Origin: Segatella copri
GTDB taxonomy: Bacteria; Bacteroidota; Bacteroidia; Bacteroidales; Bacteroidaceae
DNA: 46,640 nt
Assembly: GCF_019127135.1 (NCBI RefSeq)
Contig: NZ_JAHOEA010000032.1
Span: 1-46,640, forward strand
Reading direction: 5' to 3'
The notes beneath the pieces were generated by a model. It made no database searches and was not told the origin of the DNA. It was given only the letters and a program-made list of their open reading frames with translations. This document shows positions 43,306-46,640 of the stretch, in pieces; within the stretch, counting starts at the first letter, position 1; the number at the start of each line of letters is the position of its first letter. The position numbers were made by a program, and so were the translations under genes.

Positions 43306-44373
43306 ATGATGAGAAGAATATGGAATAATCTTACATCAATATCCTTGCTGCCAGCATTATTCACCTGCATCTGTCAGATTTCCTGTTCACAAGAAAAAGC
43401 AGCAGAAACCCTGCGCTCCGCCTACTATTGGAGTACAACATGGCAGATGGACAGCAGCAAGATGAACTTCATCCAGAAACACCATATCAAGCGACTCTAC
43501 GTTAGATTCTTTGATGTGGTAAGGGATGCTGATGGAGAAATCATGCCCAATGCTACCCTGCAATTTGATACAACCGAAGAGAATATGACAGCCGAAGAAA
43601 AGGAGAAAGAATCTCTGATGCCGAAAGGAATGGAGATTATCCCCGTTGTCTATATCGTGAACGACTGTTTTAAAGCAAAAACCAAGACGAATCCTATCAG
43701 CAGCGACAAGTCGGACAGGAAATCTTCAGATGAAACACCCCGGCAACTCGCAGATAAGATTCTGAACCGCATCCTTCAGATGAACGAAGCCAATGACATC
43801 GAGAACGTAAAAGAGATTCAGATAGACTGCGACTGGACAGCATCAACGCAAGAAGCCTATTTTGAATTCCTCCATTATTTAAAGGAGAAAGCCAAAGACA
43901 AGCAGATACAGCTGTCAGCCACCATCCGGTTACACCAGCTCTCGATGACCCCACCCCCTGTGGATAGAGGCATCCTGATGATGTATAATACGGGCGATGT
44001 AAAACAGCTAAGCTGCCAAAAGCCGATACTCGACATGAAGGATGTGGCTCCTTACATCCAGCATCTGAGCAGTTATCCGTTACCGCTTTCTGCCGCCTAT
44101 CCACTCTTTAGCTGGCGAGTCCTCTTTAGAGAAGGAAAATTCGTAAGCATCATGCATGCAGAAGATGATTTCCCAGTATTGCCAAGCGACAGCATCGTTG
44201 TAAGAAAGCCCGAAATGAGCGACATCATGGAAGCCGTCAGAAGCATCAATCACCAGAATGACGACATCAACAGCGAGGTTATTCTCTTCGACCTCAATAC
44301 CGATAATATCAAACGATTTAACTCAGAAGATTATGAAAAGATTTTTAATCATAGGAGTGATAGCAGCATTTAG
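43306..44373 (+). CDS. Putative lipoprotein of unknown function
   Basis: This is a 355-residue protein. An N-terminal signal ends in a relaxed lipobox, QISC with Cys27 followed by SQEK, so it is probably anchored in a membrane. I do not recognise the family. The pattern KRLYVRFFDVVRDADGE, IIPVVYIVND, EIQIDCDWTASTQEAYFEFL and LSATIRLHQ (alternating strands and helices ending in acidic residues) resembles a TIM-barrel hydrolase-like fold, but no catalytic assignment is possible. Its last 41 bp overlap the start of the next gene, so the two are probably translated together. Confidence 0.75.
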   Translation: MMRRIWNNLTSISLLPALFTCICQISCSQEKAAETLRSAYYWSTTWQMDSSKMNFIQKHHIKRLYVRFFDVVRDADGEIMPNATLQFDTTEENMTAEEKEKESLMPKGMEIIPVVYIVNDCFKAKTKTNPISSDKSDRKSSDETPRQLADKILNRILQMNEANDIENVKEIQIDCDWTASTQEAYFEFLHYLKEKAKDKQIQLSATIRLHQLSMTPPPVDRGILMMYNTGDVKQLSCQKPILDMKDVAPYIQHLSSYPLPLSAAYPLFSWRVLFREGKFVSIMHAEDDFPVLPSDSIVVRKPEMSDIMEAVRSINHQNDDINSEVILFDLNTDNIKRFNSEDYEKIFNHRSDSSI

Positions 44374-46519
44374 CATCCACTCCAACGCCTGCGTTGCCGA
44401 ATACTCTGATCACAACTACTATATGTTCAGCGTATTCAATCGCGACCAGACTTCGCCGGCGTATCTCTACGACATCGCCAGCTACTGGCAGAAGTATGCC
44501 GGCAATACATCCTCCATCAACTTATCTTTCTACAAATGGAACAAGGAGGATATTCAGAAAGTAGCCCAAAGCAAGAAGGATGCAGGAATACTTTCTTACT
44601 TAAGAAATCTGAATGCCTACCTGGATGCCTGCGAGAAGCTGAATCCCAATGCCTGGAACTATGCCTCGAAGCAAGAACGACTGCAGATACAGCAATCGCT
44701 GACACGGCTCAACAATGCCTCCAAAATTTATAAAGGCACCCAACTCAAGAGCCAGTACGCCCTGCTCCGCATGCGTACCAACATGATGAAGGGATTCCAC
44801 CAGCAGAACATCACCTATTGGAATGCCATTGCCTCCCGACTTCCGAAATCACCATGGCGAGAGGCGATGCGCAACATTTATGCCCGGGCTTTGTGGAAAA
44901 CAGGAAAACATCAGCAGGCACTCGATATCTATGCCGAGCAGGGAGATATGGCAAGTATCAGGGTACTCGCCCGAAACTATCGCAATCTTGCGGGCATTCA
45001 GAGCACTTATCTCAAGAATCCGAATTCTGCAATGCTCACCTATCTGGTGCAGGATTTCGTGAACAACTGTCAGCAGACAATAGACAGTCGTTCCAAAGAA
45101 CAGATAGACAAAGAGTGGATTGAGGAAATAGGCGCCAAGGTTATCTATCAGAAAGAAGCCCTCAACTTCATCACCTTTGCCAATAAGGTCATCGCCGAAG
45201 GCAAGACGCAGAGTCCTTGCCTATGGCGCTCTGCCACCGCCATGCTCCATTATCTCTATGGATATCAGCAGGAAGCATGGAAGGAGATTAATGAAGCTAT
45301 CGCCCTGGATGGAACACAGCGAATGAAGAATAATGCAAGAGCCATCCGACTCCTGGTTTCTACCCGAAATGCACAGGTGGATAGCGATTATTCGCAATAT
45401 CTGGTCGGCGAATTCAAATGGCTCAACGAGATGGCGAAGGGAGAAAACCCAAGAAAAGATGATTCCACCAATCCCGACATTCACTATGTAGAGGTGAAGG
45501 AGCGTGTGGCTTACCGTGCCCTGTACAATCGGTTTAAGACAATGGCAGACAAGGCAAAAAAGGAAGACCGGCAGGAAGCCGGCAGGGATTATGAAAGCAT
45601 GGCCACAGCGATGTATGGCATGATGGATGCCTACATGCGAACCTTCTACAAGGATCAACAGGATGAAGAATACATCAGCCGTTATCTTTATTCATCAGAA
45701 TACGCCCTTCGTCTCGACTCGCTCTCAGCGCAGCAGCTTGCCGATTACTATCGCTTCATCACATCTTCTCATCAGGATACCTTCGAGCAATACGTATGCC
45801 TGTCGCTCTATCGCAATGCCGATTTCTTCAAGGATATGATAGGCACCAAGTTTCTTGCCGAAGGCAATTTTGGTGAAGCTGCCCGCTGGCAGAAGGATGT
45901 ATCCCTGAAGTTCATCAACAATCAGGCCATCAGTTTCTACGCCGAAAAGCGCAGCTACACTGTGCCTTACTGGTTCAACCACCAGAAGGTGAATGATTCG
46001 GATATGTGGAGCATCCAGGGCAGTTATGCTCACCTGAAGGAGAACCCTAAGTGGAAATTCTGCCAGGAGATGAACCAGCTTATCAGCCAATACAATGTGG
46101 CTCGTGAAGGCGAAGTCAGGGAGAAGCTTGCCTATGAGCTTGCCATCCGCTATTACCAGGCATCCTGCTATGGCGACTGCTGGTATCTTACCCATTATGG
46201 CAAGAGTGTAGCCGATAGTGCCCGCACAGGCGAAGCCGATTTCGCAGCTATCGCTCAAGACTATCTCAAGATAAGCAAGCAAAGCAGCAATCTTACGCTT
46301 CGCTATCATTCGCTCTATGCCCTCTCATCCATCGGCATTGACCCATGGTTTAAGATTACCTACGATGCTAACTGGAACGAGCAGAAGCTTCTACAGCCAC
46401 AATCCACTCAATATCAGGCCATGATGGAATGGAGCAAGTTCTGTCATCAGCATCCGGAAATCGTGGATCAATATACCACCCGATGCGATGTATTGAAACA
46501 ATTCGAAAAAAATCTCTAA
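44333..46519 (+). CDS. Exported helical-repeat protein of unknown function
   Basis: This 728-residue protein starts inside the preceding gene, in a different frame. MKRFLIIGVIAAFSIHSNACVA is a signal peptide; a lipobox reading is possible at Cys20 but weak. The mature part begins with DHNYYMFSVFNRD and is then almost wholly alpha-helical. Some stretches look like tetratricopeptide repeats (ARALWKTGKHQQALDIYAEQ, AMLHYLYGYQQEAWKEINEAI). I do not recognise a family or a catalytic site. The overlap with the lipoprotein gene implies joint function at the cell envelope, which is inference. Confidence 0.75.
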   Translation: MKRFLIIGVIAAFSIHSNACVAEYSDHNYYMFSVFNRDQTSPAYLYDIASYWQKYAGNTSSINLSFYKWNKEDIQKVAQSKKDAGILSYLRNLNAYLDACEKLNPNAWNYASKQERLQIQQSLTRLNNASKIYKGTQLKSQYALLRMRTNMMKGFHQQNITYWNAIASRLPKSPWREAMRNIYARALWKTGKHQQALDIYAEQGDMASIRVLARNYRNLAGIQSTYLKNPNSAMLTYLVQDFVNNCQQTIDSRSKEQIDKEWIEEIGAKVIYQKEALNFITFANKVIAEGKTQSPCLWRSATAMLHYLYGYQQEAWKEINEAIALDGTQRMKNNARAIRLLVSTRNAQVDSDYSQYLVGEFKWLNEMAKGENPRKDDSTNPDIHYVEVKERVAYRALYNRFKTMADKAKKEDRQEAGRDYESMATAMYGMMDAYMRTFYKDQQDEEYISRYLYSSEYALRLDSLSAQQLADYYRFITSSHQDTFEQYVCLSLYRNADFFKDMIGTKFLAEGNFGEAARWQKDVSLKFINNQAISFYAEKRSYTVPYWFNHQKVNDSDMWSIQGSYAHLKENPKWKFCQEMNQLISQYNVAREGEVREKLAYELAIRYYQASCYGDCWYLTHYGKSVADSARTGEADFAAIAQDYLKISKQSSNLTLRYHSLYALSSIGIDPWFKITYDANWNEQKLLQPQSTQYQAMMEWSKFCHQHPEIVDQYTTRCDVLKQFEKNL

Positions 46520-46527
46520 TCTCTTAC

Positions 46528-46551
46528 CATTTTCCCGGCATTGGGAAAATG
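46528..46551 (+). terminator. Hairpin after the exported-protein gene
   Basis: CATTTTCCC pairs with GGGAAAATG around a 6-nt loop, 8 bp after the stop codon. No T-tract follows, so termination is uncertain. Confidence 0.5.
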
Positions 46552-46581
46552 ATACCTCTTGCTAAAGGTGCTCAGCGTGAA

Positions 46582-46640
46582 GCCAAGGATGTTACGGCTC
46601 GCGAATACTGCAATCTCCACGGATTGTGGAAGGGGGTAAT
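46582..46640 (+). repeat. 59-bp exact copy of the desulfoferrodoxin gene 3' end
   Basis: These last 59 bases are identical to 43097-43155. The match starts abruptly at 46582 and runs to the window end. It is either the start of a partial duplication or an assembly-graph overlap at a contig end. Confidence 0.85.

Noticed and set aside
1..46640. tRNA, rRNA and intact insertion sequences
   Set aside because: I looked for T-loop signatures, transposase motifs and terminal repeats and saw none that could be supported.

Overview
The window looks like a chromosomal segment of a Bacteroidota gut or oral commensal, most likely Prevotella/Segatella. The evidence is: many promoters of the Bacteroidota type (TTG, 19-21 nt, TAnnTTTG); almost no Shine-Dalgarno sites; a frdC-frdA-frdB operon of the Bacteroides type; long Bacteroidota-type LepB; DUF2851, PG_1098/THUMP-like and WbqC-like proteins; and relics of BspA-type leucine-rich repeat and ORF6N genes. 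Assignment below family level is inference.

Layout. 1-5.3 kb: a leftward promoter for a gene outside the window, then a leftward pair encoding a primase/helicase-like ATPase and a HIRAN-domain protein. Phased GGGGTATA repeats sit at the promoter of the ATPase gene. 5.0-9.3 kb: a 22-23 bp degenerate tandem array, then the leftward run dapB-lepB-(catalytically dead lepB paralogue)-wbqC-like, and a divergent thioesterase. 9.6-16.6 kb: housekeeping genes DUF2851, dprA, dusB, then leftward ruvB-coaD-ybeY, then a bile-acid/sodium symporter family transporter. 16.9-21.8 kb: S41 protease, parE and a GNAT-like protein, all leftward. 22-25.7 kb: an accessory stretch with an acetylxylan esterase, a decayed BspA fragment, a secreted type-B carboxylesterase and an ORF6N relic. 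25.7-31.4 kb: a PG_1098-like methyltransferase and frdCAB. 31.6-38.2 kb: rightward mnmG, apt, uvrC, dtd, a MazG-like hydrolase and deoC, with ParB-type parS sites on both sides of apt. 38.3-46.6 kb: polyprenyl synthetase, polA, rubredoxin, desulfoferrodoxin and a pair of exported proteins of unknown function.

How the genes work together. frdCAB makes the anaerobic fumarate reductase. Rubredoxin and desulfoferrodoxin together make an oxygen-defence module. ruvB, uvrC, polA, dprA and parE serve DNA repair and topology. mnmG, dusB, dtd and ybeY serve RNA and translation quality. The parS sites beside mnmG suggest, by inference, that this part lies in the origin domain.

The most unusual content is in the small sequences. 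Intergenic DNA is packed with repeats: four-unit heptanucleotide arrays (about 28 bp), a GTTAACAG-based triple repeat in six copies, a 36-bp exact repeat, two copies of a GC-rich palindromic element, and two separate 22-23 bp degenerate arrays. One repeat composite has entered the wbqC-like gene in frame, adding about 40 residues. Other points of interest are the dead LepB paralogue, the phased operator or iteron-like repeats, parS inside a terminator, a promoter inside a terminator hairpin, and a 59-bp exact copy of the desulfoferrodoxin 3' end at the right edge that may be an assembly artefact. I saw no tRNA, rRNA, CRISPR array or intact insertion sequence.
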